DNA of 64,000 bases from Capronia americana (taxonomy: Eukaryota > Ascomycota > Eurotiomycetes > Chaetothyriales > Herpotrichiellaceae), in contig JADWQD010000007.1 of the NCBI GenBank assembly GCA_016110215.1, forward strand, positions 992,001-1,056,000, written 5' to 3'. Under the pieces are notes generated by a model. It saw only the letters and a program-made list of their open reading frames with translations, was not told the DNA's origin and did no database searches. Positions 55,647 to 64,000 of the stretch are shown one piece after another (position 1 is the first letter of the stretch; the number at the start of each line of letters is the position of its first letter). The position numbers and the translations under genes were made by a program.

Positions 55647-58600
55647 ATGATGCCTCCTCCCAGTAATAGCCAGGACAAGGACAATCAGAAAGACAGGGAC
55701 AGCCCTTCGGCCTCATCGATATTCCTTCCTCTTGGAAGAGCCCGCCGCCGAGATTCGAAGGCATCGTTGTCTCACGAACTCGATCAGGATGCCCTCAATC
55801 AAGCGCTCAACAATATCCATACCGCCGCCTCTCAATCCAACGATCTGACCGTCTTCAATGACTACACCGACCCTCCCACCGCTGCGTCTTACATCGAGGG
55901 CAAATCGTTGGCCAGTGAAATACAAGGAGGCATATCAGGTCTGTACAACAAACTGAAGGCTTCAGTCGGAGGAGCGAAAGACGGAGATGAGCAGTATCAC
56001 GAAACACAGCCCGCATTGTCCGTTGTCGATGATCGAGCCAGTTCCACCTCCAAACTCAGCTCTGGCTTGACATCCAAGGCTCCCTCACCTCGAGTGGCGC
56101 CCTCAGACCCGACACCACCGACCGAGCCTCCCTCTTCCAAGGTGTCGTCCAAGCCCACCAGCATCTCCAAACCTTCGGTTCCTTCCACGCCAGCCCTACG
56201 CTCACCTACCGGCCCTCCCCAGCCTTCGTCTCATATCGTCGATCCGTCGGTCACATCTGTCAATATACATGCCATTGGCTCCGCAAACCATTCGAGGACC
56301 GGTTCTACACTAGAAGTTGACTCGCCACAGCAACGAAGTCTCGCGGCCAGTGCCGACAGCGACAGTCTTCGGAAAGCTCTGCAGAAACCCTCCAAAGAGA
56401 GCTCCTTCTCTGACAGAGCAAGCAGTATTCTCACTTCACCCGTCCTGAATGCCCGGGGCACGTCGTCTTCGCATGAGCGGGGGCTGTCTCAAAACTCAAT
56501 TCAAGGTCACTTTGGCAACACAGATGGCTTGACAAGTCCACCGGTACTTATGTCTCCTCAGGCCGAGAAACCGCCGGCCCGTGTAGTGGTTCACAGGCAA
56601 GAGCCGGCTCAGCCCCAAAGACACATAAATCCACTGGATCTGTTGGCAGAGAATGCAGCCCCATTGAAGACCGTGAGCACCGCCCATACGCGGGCCACCG
56701 AACACTCAGGTCTGAAGTCGCCAGGTTCGATCACGTCGGAGCCGAGGCCGGCTGACAAACTGGCCCCCAAGATAAGTCAATCACGCTTACCAGGCTTCTA
56801 TGTTTCCCGTACCACTTCATCGGATTCGTCAGTATCTGCTGGTGTGCTGCGTGCCAATATGGACCACCGCGACGAGGATGGCCATAGCCAGTTTGCAACT
56901 CGTACTCATCAGCCAAGGCCGATCAGCAAATTACGCAGCAAACTGCTGAGCAAGGAGTTCTGGATGCGTGACGAAAACGCCAAAGATTGTTTCCACTGTG
57001 GCGAACAGTTCACTACCTTCCGGAGGAAGCATCACTGTCGCACCTGTGGCCAGATCTTTGACAACAAATGCACCCTCCTCATCAGCGGAAGCCACTTTGG
57101 GTCAAACAGTCCTGTGCGAGTCTGCAAGCCATGCGAATCGATTATCATGTCCCATGATGATGATTCCTCTGATTACTCCATCGAAGATCTGGCTCTGAGT
57201 GACCCAGTACCCCGACCGCGAACTCCAGAACCGCCAACCCTCAACCGTGCCATGGCTCGGTTTGAGGACGACAATGCCTCAGTCACGTCTCAATCTTTGG
57301 AGCAGATGGCCCGCACTCCTACCCTGAACTTTCCCCTGCGACGGGCCTTCGACGGCGCCAATCGAAATTCCGCCATCCTGGAATTCGACACAACCGATCG
57401 ACAACTGCCTCGACCTAGTTCCTCAAGGTCACTGAAAGCGACTCATTCCATTGGCCACAGTCACAAGAGACATCACTCGAAACACCAACACATACGGAAC
57501 TTCAAAGCGTATCACGAAGACAGAGCTCCGTTCCAACGTCGCACTGCCGACGAGAGCATCAAGGAATACAAGTCTTCAGCTTTCCACCGAGACAGCATCA
57601 TTGACCCCGATCTTGCGCAGTATCTTTCCGACGACCCTTCTACCGATGAAGAACCGTCTATTGGTGAAACTCTGAGCCAGGACAAATTGTCACGCAGCGG
57701 ACCTGATAGTGACAAAAGTGCGATTGGCGGTCTATTGGCTGCGGTACGGAAAGGTCGCTCGCGACTCGGAGATCGAAGCATCGCCGGGTTCCTCAGCCTG
57801 GGAAAAGATTCTGATGAAGCAAGTATCACATCCTCTCGCAATGTTGAGGCTCTCAGAGGTTCGCGAAAGCGTAATCTGAGCGTCTCTAGCAGTATCCACC
57901 GTGGGACACCGAGGACCACCAGGGAGAGGCTGCAATTAATCATTCCTGGCAGTCAGGATGATGGTCAAGATGGCTACTTGGACACACCGAGCATTTATCA
58001 TGGGCGGTCGAGGATGATTCGAAGTGCATCCATGCATGGAACGGCTGCGCCAGCCATGGAGCTCAACCGCGCAAGTATTCAACATGTGCACAAGATGCTT
58101 CGACAGCTCCTCAGAGATGCCAACGTATCCAGAGTCCAAAGTTGGGAGGATGCTCTTGTCCCGATCCTGCTGAAAGCTACTGATGACGTCGACCCTGATG
58201 TTCAAGGCGGAGACGATATTGACATCCGGAACTATGTCAAACTAAAAAAGATCCCCGGGGGAAGGCCGGGAGACACTGCGTACATCAGTGGTCTCATATT
58301 CACAAAGAACGTTGCTCTGAAAAGCATGGCCCGCTCTCTCACCAATCCTAGGATTTTGATCATCACGTTCGCGATCGAGTACGCCAGACACGAGCCGCAT
58401 TTTATGAGTCTAGATCCCGTGATCAGGCAGGAAAAGGAATACCTTAACAACCTCGTTGGCCGCATCGCTGCTCTCAAGCCTGACTTGCTGTTGGCTCAGC
58501 GAAACATATCAGGCCTCGCTCTTGAGCTGCTGGAGAAAGCAAACATTACGACCATCTTCAACGTCAAATCCTCGGTCTTGGAAGCCGTATCGCGTTGCAC

Positions 58601-61600
58601 GCAGGCTCGCGTTGCGCAATCCATGGACAAATTGACTTCGCTGGCCGATCCATTTGGGAGCTGTGACTCCTTCGAGGTCAAGACTTTTGTGGCCGCCGGA
58701 CGAAAGAAGACGTATGTCTATCTGTCGGGGTGCCCGCCAGAACTTGGCTGTACAATCGCGCTCAGGGGAGCAGATGAAGAGACCTTGTCGAAGATCAAAC
58801 GGGTCACTGAGTTCATGGTTTATGTGGTCTACAATCTCAAACTTGAGACCTGTCTGATGCGAGACGAGTTCGCTCTGATACCGAGCGCGCCAACTGCCAA
58901 CGGTGAGGAAGCAACTGCTTCACTGGCGAACCTGAGCTCAAAAATTGACAACAACAAGAGTGAAGCCGCCTCACAAGACAATGGCGCAGGTGCTGAGAGG
59001 GCAGAGACTCGCCTTCCTGACCAGGGAGACGTCTCGAATGCAGAAGTCATCGCTCTAGAGAAAGAAGGACGCTTCACTCAGGCGGCGAGGACTGATAGCA
59101 CAGATTCGGTGCACATACCCGATGATATACCTGTCCCCACCTTCTACGAAGACCTTGTTCTCAAACACGAGACTCGCATCCTCTCCGCGTCACCTTTTGT
59201 CAGATTCATGCAGCCTTATCTTCTCATGCGTGCGAGAGAATTGGAAAGACGTGTCGCGTATTTGAAACGACTGCGCGACCAGGATCTCACAGTTGAGCAG
59301 ACGCTGGAAGAGAAAGGAAAGAATTCCAAGTTCACGTTGATCCACCCAGAGATGGTGCACCGGCCCCTCGCAGGAGCCAGCAGAAAAGTCCGAGAAATCA
59401 TCCACGCAGTACACGATGCCGAGTACGAGAAAGCCGCTCACAACTACGAGAGCCAAAAGAAGCAGTGGGAGACCTATTTATCTGGCAACCGTAACCTCTT
59501 TGATCCATTCGCTCATCAAAATATTGTCGTCTTGTTCAGCCTGGTGTCCACAGCGACGTCTGTTCCCTGCTCCGGCCCGGATCTGCTGGCCTTCAGTTTC
59601 TACAATGAGCATGAGACCGAGGCCGAGTTTGAAGCCGATTGTACTCTCGGCCAGTACGTCGAAGATTTGTGCTATCGAGCCACGGAGATATGCCCGTCAG
59701 ATGCTTGCGAGAAGAAAATGCATGAGCACCACCGCCAGTATGTCCACGGTGAAGCACAGATTTCAGTCTTCGTGCAGCCGTATCCAGCCAAGATGCGCGG
59801 CTTCCAAGAAGTCATCCTGATGTGGAGTCAATGCAAGGTTTGCGGTGTGGAGACCACCGTCACTCCCATGTCGACCAGCACGTGGAAGTATTCATTTGGG
59901 AAGTACCTGGAGCTCTCCTTCTGGAGTGCGGATTTGCATGCTCGTGCAGGTATCTGTCCACATGACCTGCACAGGGACCATCTTCGGTATTTCGGCTACA
60001 AGGACTTCGCCCTGCGCGTGCACTACGATCCTATCGACCTTCTCGAGATCATCGTGCCGCGAATGAGGCTCACTTGGAAGGTTGACAATGACCTGAAGTT
60101 CCGCAACGAGATTTTCAGTCGAACGGAGCATCGCATCACCAAATTCATGGTGTCTGTGAAGCTTCGTCTGAAGAATATCAACATCGAAGCGGTTGAACCT
60201 GAGAAAGCCGACGCATGCCGTGAAGAGATCGAAAGGCTGACAAAGAAAGCCAATGAAGAACACGCGGGCCTTATCAAACAACTGCAAGAACGGTATACGA
60301 ACTCAAGATACTGGGAAACGATACCCCTCAATTCTGCCGTGCGCGCAACACAAGAGAAGGTGTCTGAATGGGATGATGCTTTTGCGGACTTTGAGAGGAA
60401 TTACCTCCCGACAGAAAAGGACATTCGGAGGCTTGCCACGCTGCAGCTCAAGAAGATTTTCCTCGACCGCGATGTCTCGGTGTCTTCTTTGAAGTCGGAC
60501 GACGAAGGGACCACCACTCCTCCCATCGAAGAGGTGATTGACGAAAAGGACTCCTTGTCTGAGAAACCAACACTCGAGAAGCCTAGCAGACTATCTCCAG
60601 AGAAGACGCAAAGCTTCCTTCAAAGCGTGTTGGAGGAGCATGCTACTTCACCTCCGCGCGAAAGAGAAACCAGTGTCGCGACACTGACGGAAGTTACCAA
60701 ATCTGAGGTAGAAAATCTTCCATCTGTGCTCGATGGACCTCGAAACATAGAAGACGTCAAACATCTAGACCTGGCGATAGCAACGCCGCTCCAGCCAGCA
60801 ACAGTGCCGGTTGAAGATGTGCCTCTGCAAAGCGCGCTCAGTCCGAAGCTGGGGCAAGCCTCGGAGGCAGATGGAGAACAAGCAGTAATCATTGAGCCGG
60901 TGACCGGCCAAGAGGACCCGCAAGCGGCTGCTCCTGTTCCACCCACACATCCGGTCGATTTACTCCATCCCGGCCCGCAGGGTACCATTCGAAGCCCGAC
61001 ATCGAGACGCACGCCAGACTCGAAGTCGATCTCGCCCTCTCTCTCGCGCGCCCATTCTCAGCCTGCCGGAGCTGTTACTTTGCGCTCGCACGCGGCCCAG
61101 GTACCTTCCAACACTCTATCAGCCGTCAATGCCATCAACGGTTTCTCCAGGCCAAGCCCAGTCATGTCTGCGAAGAGTGGAGACTTGGAAGGGAACATTC
61201 CAGAGAAGAAGTTGTCTGACCGTCTCGGTTTCTCGCATCTGAAGAACAAAACCTTCTCCAAGGGCCAGTCGCTGATACCGCGCGCCGTGCCACACCGCAA
61301 AGAGTCTCGAGTGTCAAATCTCGCAAAACATTTTGAGCAGTTGAGCCGTGAGTTTGAAAGAGAGCGGATCCGAGAGAGAAGGCTTCGCGCACAGAGGAGC
61401 ATGCAATCAAGGGTCTACCCTTTGCCAGTCTCCAAGCCCATTGTTGAAGTTTTCAAGGATGTCGACGAGGCTGTTGACGAACGAGGCGACTCAGATGATG
61501 TCTTTGGCTTGGAGGAAGAACTTCCCATTGAGGATGCAGCTAGAACAGCGACCACGGCGGAGGGCATGGCTGATGTCGCTTCTCGTGAAGAAGATTCTGG

Positions 61601-63050
61601 TGTCCTGATCGAAGAACCACCAGCCGAAACTACCGAGAATGAGACTGATGTCCAGGCTTCGACCGCGGCATCCGAGGTTGAGGAGAGCGATGTCGATGAA
61701 CCGGAGGAGGAGATCTTTCTACCGGATTCTCCAGAAGACCTGATGCGCATGTCACAAGAGGATATCGACCTTAAGGAGCTACCGAAACATGAACGGACCT
61801 CGCTGATGAAGATGCTAACCAACTTCTGGGCCGAGCGGTCGTCGAGTGGCTGGACGGCCCTGGACTATCCCCTGGGAGCATCTGAACACATCTTCGCCGA
61901 CTGCGACATCATCGTGCGGGAAGATGAACCTAGCTCCATCATTGCGTTCGCATTGGACTCGGAAGACTACAAGACAATGCTCGACGGCATGCAGAACGCA
62001 TCACCGCAGGATGATTGCACAGTCGACTTCGGTGGGCATGTTCATGCTGATCAATCCGACGTCATGCACTCTCTCCTCCGAAAGACCGGACGACACCTGA
62101 AATACCAGTTCCAAGAAGGTCCGGCCAAGATGCTCTGCAAGATGTTCTTCGCCGAGCAGTTCGATGCCGTGCGCCGGAAATGTGGAGTCGCTGACAGATT
62201 TGTCGAGTCCCTCTCCCGCTGCCTCAAGTGGGATTCGAAGGGCGGCAAGACGAAGTCGCTCTTCCTGAAGACTCTGGACGATCGGTTCATCCTCAAGTCT
62301 TTGTCGCCGATTGAGACCCAGTCGTTCCTCAAATTCGCCCCCAACTACTTTCAGATAATGTCGGAGGCCTTCTTCCACGAACTACCCTCTGTGATTGCCA
62401 AGATGTTTGGATTTTACCAGATCATCGTGACCAACAAAAACACAGGTCTCGAATACAATTGGTTCCTGCTCGTCATGGAGAATCTCTTTTACGATCGTGT
62501 CCCGACGCGCATCTTTGACCTCAAGGGAAGCATGCGCAACCGCAAGATGAACGCGACGGGCGAACGCGGCGAAGTTCTCCTAGATGAGAACATGGTCGAA
62601 TTCATCTACGAAAGTCCCCTCTTCTCGCGGGAGCACTCGAAAAAATTATTGCGATCGTCCGTGCATAACGACACGCTTTTCCTAGCGAGGCAGAATGTGA
62701 TGGATTACAGCCTCATGGTCGCCATTGATGCCGCCCGCAAGGAACTCGTGGTCGGGATCATCGACTGTATACGCACCTATACGTGGGATAAGAAACTGGA
62801 GAGCTGGATCAAAGATCGTGGGTTGGTGCCGGTTCGGGGAGGGGGTGCAAAAGGTCGCCCCACAGTGACAAGTCCGAGAGAGTACAAGAAACGCTTTCGC
62901 GAGGCGATGGGGCGATACGTCCTCGAGGCGCCGGATTGTTGGCATTTGTTTCGGAAGGAGGGGAGGGAGAGGGAACGGGGTGCGAGGGTGCTCACCGAAA
63001 GGATTGCTGAAGGGGGACAGGACGGCGATGAAGTCCAGATTCTGTCGTGA
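55647..63050 (+). CDS. FAB1: Phosphatidylinositol 3-phosphate 5-kinase Fab1/PIKfyve
   Basis: A single exon of 2467 residues from the ATG at 55647 (a TTG 18 bp upstream is not a start). Residues about 437-505 are a FYVE finger (WMRDENAKDCFHCGEQFTT, then RRKHHCRTCG, the PI3P-binding R(R/K)HHCR motif, and VCKPC). Residues about 860-1000 form the TCP-1/CCT chaperonin-like domain. A Cys/His-rich region follows (around 59,540-60,080), then a long disordered linker. The C-terminal PIPK domain (about 2080-2430) has LKTLDDRFILKSLS, YNWFLLVMENLFYD, IFDLKGSMRNRK, MDYSLMVAID and the metal-binding IIDCIRTYTWDKKLESWIKD. It makes PI(3,5)P2 on vacuole and endosome membranes and controls vacuole size. The absence of introns over 7.4 kb is notable. 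Confidence 0.97.
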   Translation: MMPPPSNSQDKDNQKDRDSPSASSIFLPLGRARRRDSKASLSHELDQDALNQALNNIHTAASQSNDLTVFNDYTDPPTAASYIEGKSLASEIQGGISGLYNKLKASVGGAKDGDEQYHETQPALSVVDDRASSTSKLSSGLTSKAPSPRVAPSDPTPPTEPPSSKVSSKPTSISKPSVPSTPALRSPTGPPQPSSHIVDPSVTSVNIHAIGSANHSRTGSTLEVDSPQQRSLAASADSDSLRKALQKPSKESSFSDRASSILTSPVLNARGTSSSHERGLSQNSIQGHFGNTDGLTSPPVLMSPQAEKPPARVVVHRQEPAQPQRHINPLDLLAENAAPLKTVSTAHTRATEHSGLKSPGSITSEPRPADKLAPKISQSRLPGFYVSRTTSSDSSVSAGVLRANMDHRDEDGHSQFATRTHQPRPISKLRSKLLSKEFWMRDENAKDCFHCGEQFTTFRRKHHCRTCGQIFDNKCTLLISGSHFGSNSPVRVCKPCESIIMSHDDDSSDYSIEDLALSDPVPRPRTPEPPTLNRAMARFEDDNASVTSQSLEQMARTPTLNFPLRRAFDGANRNSAILEFDTTDRQLPRPSSSRSLKATHSIGHSHKRHHSKHQHIRNFKAYHEDRAPFQRRTADESIKEYKSSAFHRDSIIDPDLAQYLSDDPSTDEEPSIGETLSQDKLSRSGPDSDKSAIGGLLAAVRKGRSRLGDRSIAGFLSLGKDSDEASITSSRNVEALRGSRKRNLSVSSSIHRGTPRTTRERLQLIIPGSQDDGQDGYLDTPSIYHGRSRMIRSASMHGTAAPAMELNRASIQHVHKMLRQLLRDANVSRVQSWEDALVPILLKATDDVDPDVQGGDDIDIRNYVKLKKIPGGRPGDTAYISGLIFTKNVALKSMARSLTNPRILIITFAIEYARHEPHFMSLDPVIRQEKEYLNNLVGRIAALKPDLLLAQRNISGLALELLEKANITTIFNVKSSVLEAVSRCTQARVAQSMDKLTSLADPFGSCDSFEVKTFVAAGRKKTYVYLSGCPPELGCTIALRGADEETLSKIKRVTEFMVYVVYNLKLETCLMRDEFALIPSAPTANGEEATASLANLSSKIDNNKSEAASQDNGAGAERAETRLPDQGDVSNAEVIALEKEGRFTQAARTDSTDSVHIPDDIPVPTFYEDLVLKHETRILSASPFVRFMQPYLLMRARELERRVAYLKRLRDQDLTVEQTLEEKGKNSKFTLIHPEMVHRPLAGASRKVREIIHAVHDAEYEKAAHNYESQKKQWETYLSGNRNLFDPFAHQNIVVLFSLVSTATSVPCSGPDLLAFSFYNEHETEAEFEADCTLGQYVEDLCYRATEICPSDACEKKMHEHHRQYVHGEAQISVFVQPYPAKMRGFQEVILMWSQCKVCGVETTVTPMSTSTWKYSFGKYLELSFWSADLHARAGICPHDLHRDHLRYFGYKDFALRVHYDPIDLLEIIVPRMRLTWKVDNDLKFRNEIFSRTEHRITKFMVSVKLRLKNINIEAVEPEKADACREEIERLTKKANEEHAGLIKQLQERYTNSRYWETIPLNSAVRATQEKVSEWDDAFADFERNYLPTEKDIRRLATLQLKKIFLDRDVSVSSLKSDDEGTTTPPIEEVIDEKDSLSEKPTLEKPSRLSPEKTQSFLQSVLEEHATSPPRERETSVATLTEVTKSEVENLPSVLDGPRNIEDVKHLDLAIATPLQPATVPVEDVPLQSALSPKLGQASEADGEQAVIIEPVTGQEDPQAAAPVPPTHPVDLLHPGPQGTIRSPTSRRTPDSKSISPSLSRAHSQPAGAVTLRSHAAQVPSNTLSAVNAINGFSRPSPVMSAKSGDLEGNIPEKKLSDRLGFSHLKNKTFSKGQSLIPRAVPHRKESRVSNLAKHFEQLSREFERERIRERRLRAQRSMQSRVYPLPVSKPIVEVFKDVDEAVDERGDSDDVFGLEEELPIEDAARTATTAEGMADVASREEDSGVLIEEPPAETTENETDVQASTAASEVEESDVDEPEEEIFLPDSPEDLMRMSQEDIDLKELPKHERTSLMKMLTNFWAERSSSGWTALDYPLGASEHIFADCDIIVREDEPSSIIAFALDSEDYKTMLDGMQNASPQDDCTVDFGGHVHADQSDVMHSLLRKTGRHLKYQFQEGPAKMLCKMFFAEQFDAVRRKCGVADRFVESLSRCLKWDSKGGKTKSLFLKTLDDRFILKSLSPIETQSFLKFAPNYFQIMSEAFFHELPSVIAKMFGFYQIIVTNKNTGLEYNWFLLVMENLFYDRVPTRIFDLKGSMRNRKMNATGERGEVLLDENMVEFIYESPLFSREHSKKLLRSSVHNDTLFLARQNVMDYSLMVAIDAARKELVVGIIDCIRTYTWDKKLESWIKDRGLVPVRGGGAKGRPTVTSPREYKKRFREAMGRYVLEAPDCWHLFRKEGRERERGARVLTERIAEGGQDGDEVQILS

Positions 63051-63518
63051 ACGGGGTGGACTTCGCATGATGCAGTGGCGAAGCGCATCAAAACATGTTG
63101 ACCAACATTACAAGCGACAAGCATTATTGAAGGAAGGGACATTAGCGATTAGCGCCGTTGGATTTTGAGCTTGGAGCATGGCGTTTGCAAGATACCTGGA
63201 TACAAGGCAGCGTCAGACTGCGTATGAGAAGGATGGAGACATTCATCAACCAGTTTTCCGCACCGTTTTCATGCAGCCGTCGCTTGGTTTGTTCTCATCT
63301 TTCACGACCCTACGACTGACGGGTTGATAGGCGGTGGCTGATGAGTGCGGTGCTCATTATCTGAGACTGCATAAGATCATCATCATCTTCTTCATGTAGC
63401 CATACAATGCCAATCAAATATCGTCAAGGAAACAGCTTTCCATCGGACTCTGAGGTCAGGCGTCAATTGTCCGCACGGCGACAGTGTAGGACCATTCATT
63501 CTAACCGGTTATACATGT
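63051..63518. other. Spacer between convergent genes
   Basis: The 468 bp between the 3' ends of FAB1 and the last gene hold no supported feature. Confidence 0.35.
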
Positions 63519-64000
63519 TCACAGCTGTCCAATGACGACTGGAGCGTGAAGGCTCAGACTTTGAAAAATAGCCTCAATGACTAGAACGGTTTTGAGTCCG
63601 TCTTCAACAGAACAATTCGGTTCCGCTTGGCCTCGGGCCGCTGAGATGAAGTGCTTCAACTGGCGGCATAAGGGTGGGATATCGTCCACTTGTGCTTTGG
63701 ATTTCTCGTCTTTTCCAAGTGGGAAGGACCAATTTTGTTCCTCTGGGGGGTTTCCATCGTAGTGGAAGCGTGTTCTGCCAGGTATTAGGTCTAGGCCAAA
63801 GCGAGCGGCGCAGTACTACGAGAGGATATAACGAAAGGTGAAGACCTACAAGGAAGGAATGCCCATCGATCCTCTGGTCCCGAGAACAGTTAGGCACGTC
63901 TCTCCTGTCCTGGGTATATAGGGGTTTTCGCCCGTTGCAGCCTCCCAGGAATGTGGAGAAGCCGCAGCACTACCAAAGGACAGGGGTCAGCTTCGGCGTA
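63519..64000 (-). CDS. Gfo/Idh/MocA-family oxidoreductase, 3' part (cut by the window end)
   Basis: The last two exons of a minus-strand gene, 63969-63850 and 63774-63519, are joined over a 73-bp GTAGGT...GGCAG intron; an upstream intron ends with GGTAG at 63970-63971. The visible product has SWEAATGENPYIPRTGE, VLGTRGSMGIPSLTRFHYDG, then PPLCRQLKHFISAARGQ, EPNCSVEDGLKTVLVIEAIFQSL and stop. The LCRQLxHFI...G...PxCS.EDGL....V.EAI..S pattern is the C-terminal hallmark of Gfo/Idh/MocA oxidoreductases, which reduce or oxidise sugars and related compounds with NAD(P). The N-terminal Rossmann part lies beyond base 64000, so substrate and start are unknown. No single long frame covers it, so it is easily missed. 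Confidence 0.78.

Noticed and set aside
1..64000. Transposable elements, CRISPR arrays, viral insertions or a secondary-metabolite cluster
   Set aside because: No transposase, reverse transcriptase, integrase, long terminal repeat or viral gene was recognised; tandem repeats found are simple satellites; the single P450 has no polyketide synthase, NRPS or terpene cyclase near it.

Overview
The window is nuclear DNA of a filamentous ascomycete (Pezizomycotina). The evidence is the gene content (CFEM protein, NACHT-ankyrin STAND protein, DUF3176 and DUF3074 proteins, GFA-type enzyme, UPF0187 channel), the many short GT-AG introns (48-60 bp) with CTAAC/CTGAC-like branch sites, monocistronic genes on both strands, and AT/GT microsatellites in the spacers. 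I cannot place it more finely than Pezizomycotina. One assembly gap (93 N) lies at 12289-12381.

Layout, left to right. 0-12 kb is accessory-like: a GPI-anchored CFEM protein (-), a 1246-residue NLR-type STAND protein with NACHT, ankyrin repeats and a C-terminal ZZ finger (+), an SDR-like protein (-), a GFA-type zinc enzyme (+), a nuclear tRNA-Asp with two interruptions (+), an unrecognised and possibly broken ORF (+), and a SnoaL-like protein (+). 12-14 kb holds a 14-bp tandem repeat running into the gap. 13.8-27 kb is a housekeeping block: GAR formyltransferase (purine synthesis), a C2-domain protein, the replication licensing factor Cdc6, a UBA-UAS-UBX Cdc48 adaptor head-to-head with Cdc6, a GCK-III kinase, and a DUF3074 protein. 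28-43.5 kb is metabolic: a P450, a 3-hydroxyisobutyrate dehydrogenase-like enzyme, a carboxymuconolactone decarboxylase-family protein, a bestrophin-like channel, a GT25 and a GT32 glycosyltransferase on the same strand, an alpha/beta hydrolase and a hotdog thioesterase. 44-64 kb carries an EF-hand MscS channel, a DUF3176 membrane protein, a small membrane protein, a large protein that looks like the shelterin subunit TPP1/Tpz1, divergent from it the PI3P 5-kinase Fab1, and the 3' part of a Gfo/Idh/MocA oxidoreductase cut by the window end.

The most unusual observation is the tRNA-Asp(GTC) gene at 9391-9528. Besides a canonical 15-nt intron at position 37/38, its D-stem is split by a 51-nt insertion that has the GT start, AG end, CTAAC branch-site motif and length of this genome's spliceosomal introns, and whose exact removal restores a standard tRNA. 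Exon structures below were worked out by eye from splice motifs and reading frame. Protein names rest on motif recognition, not on database searches.
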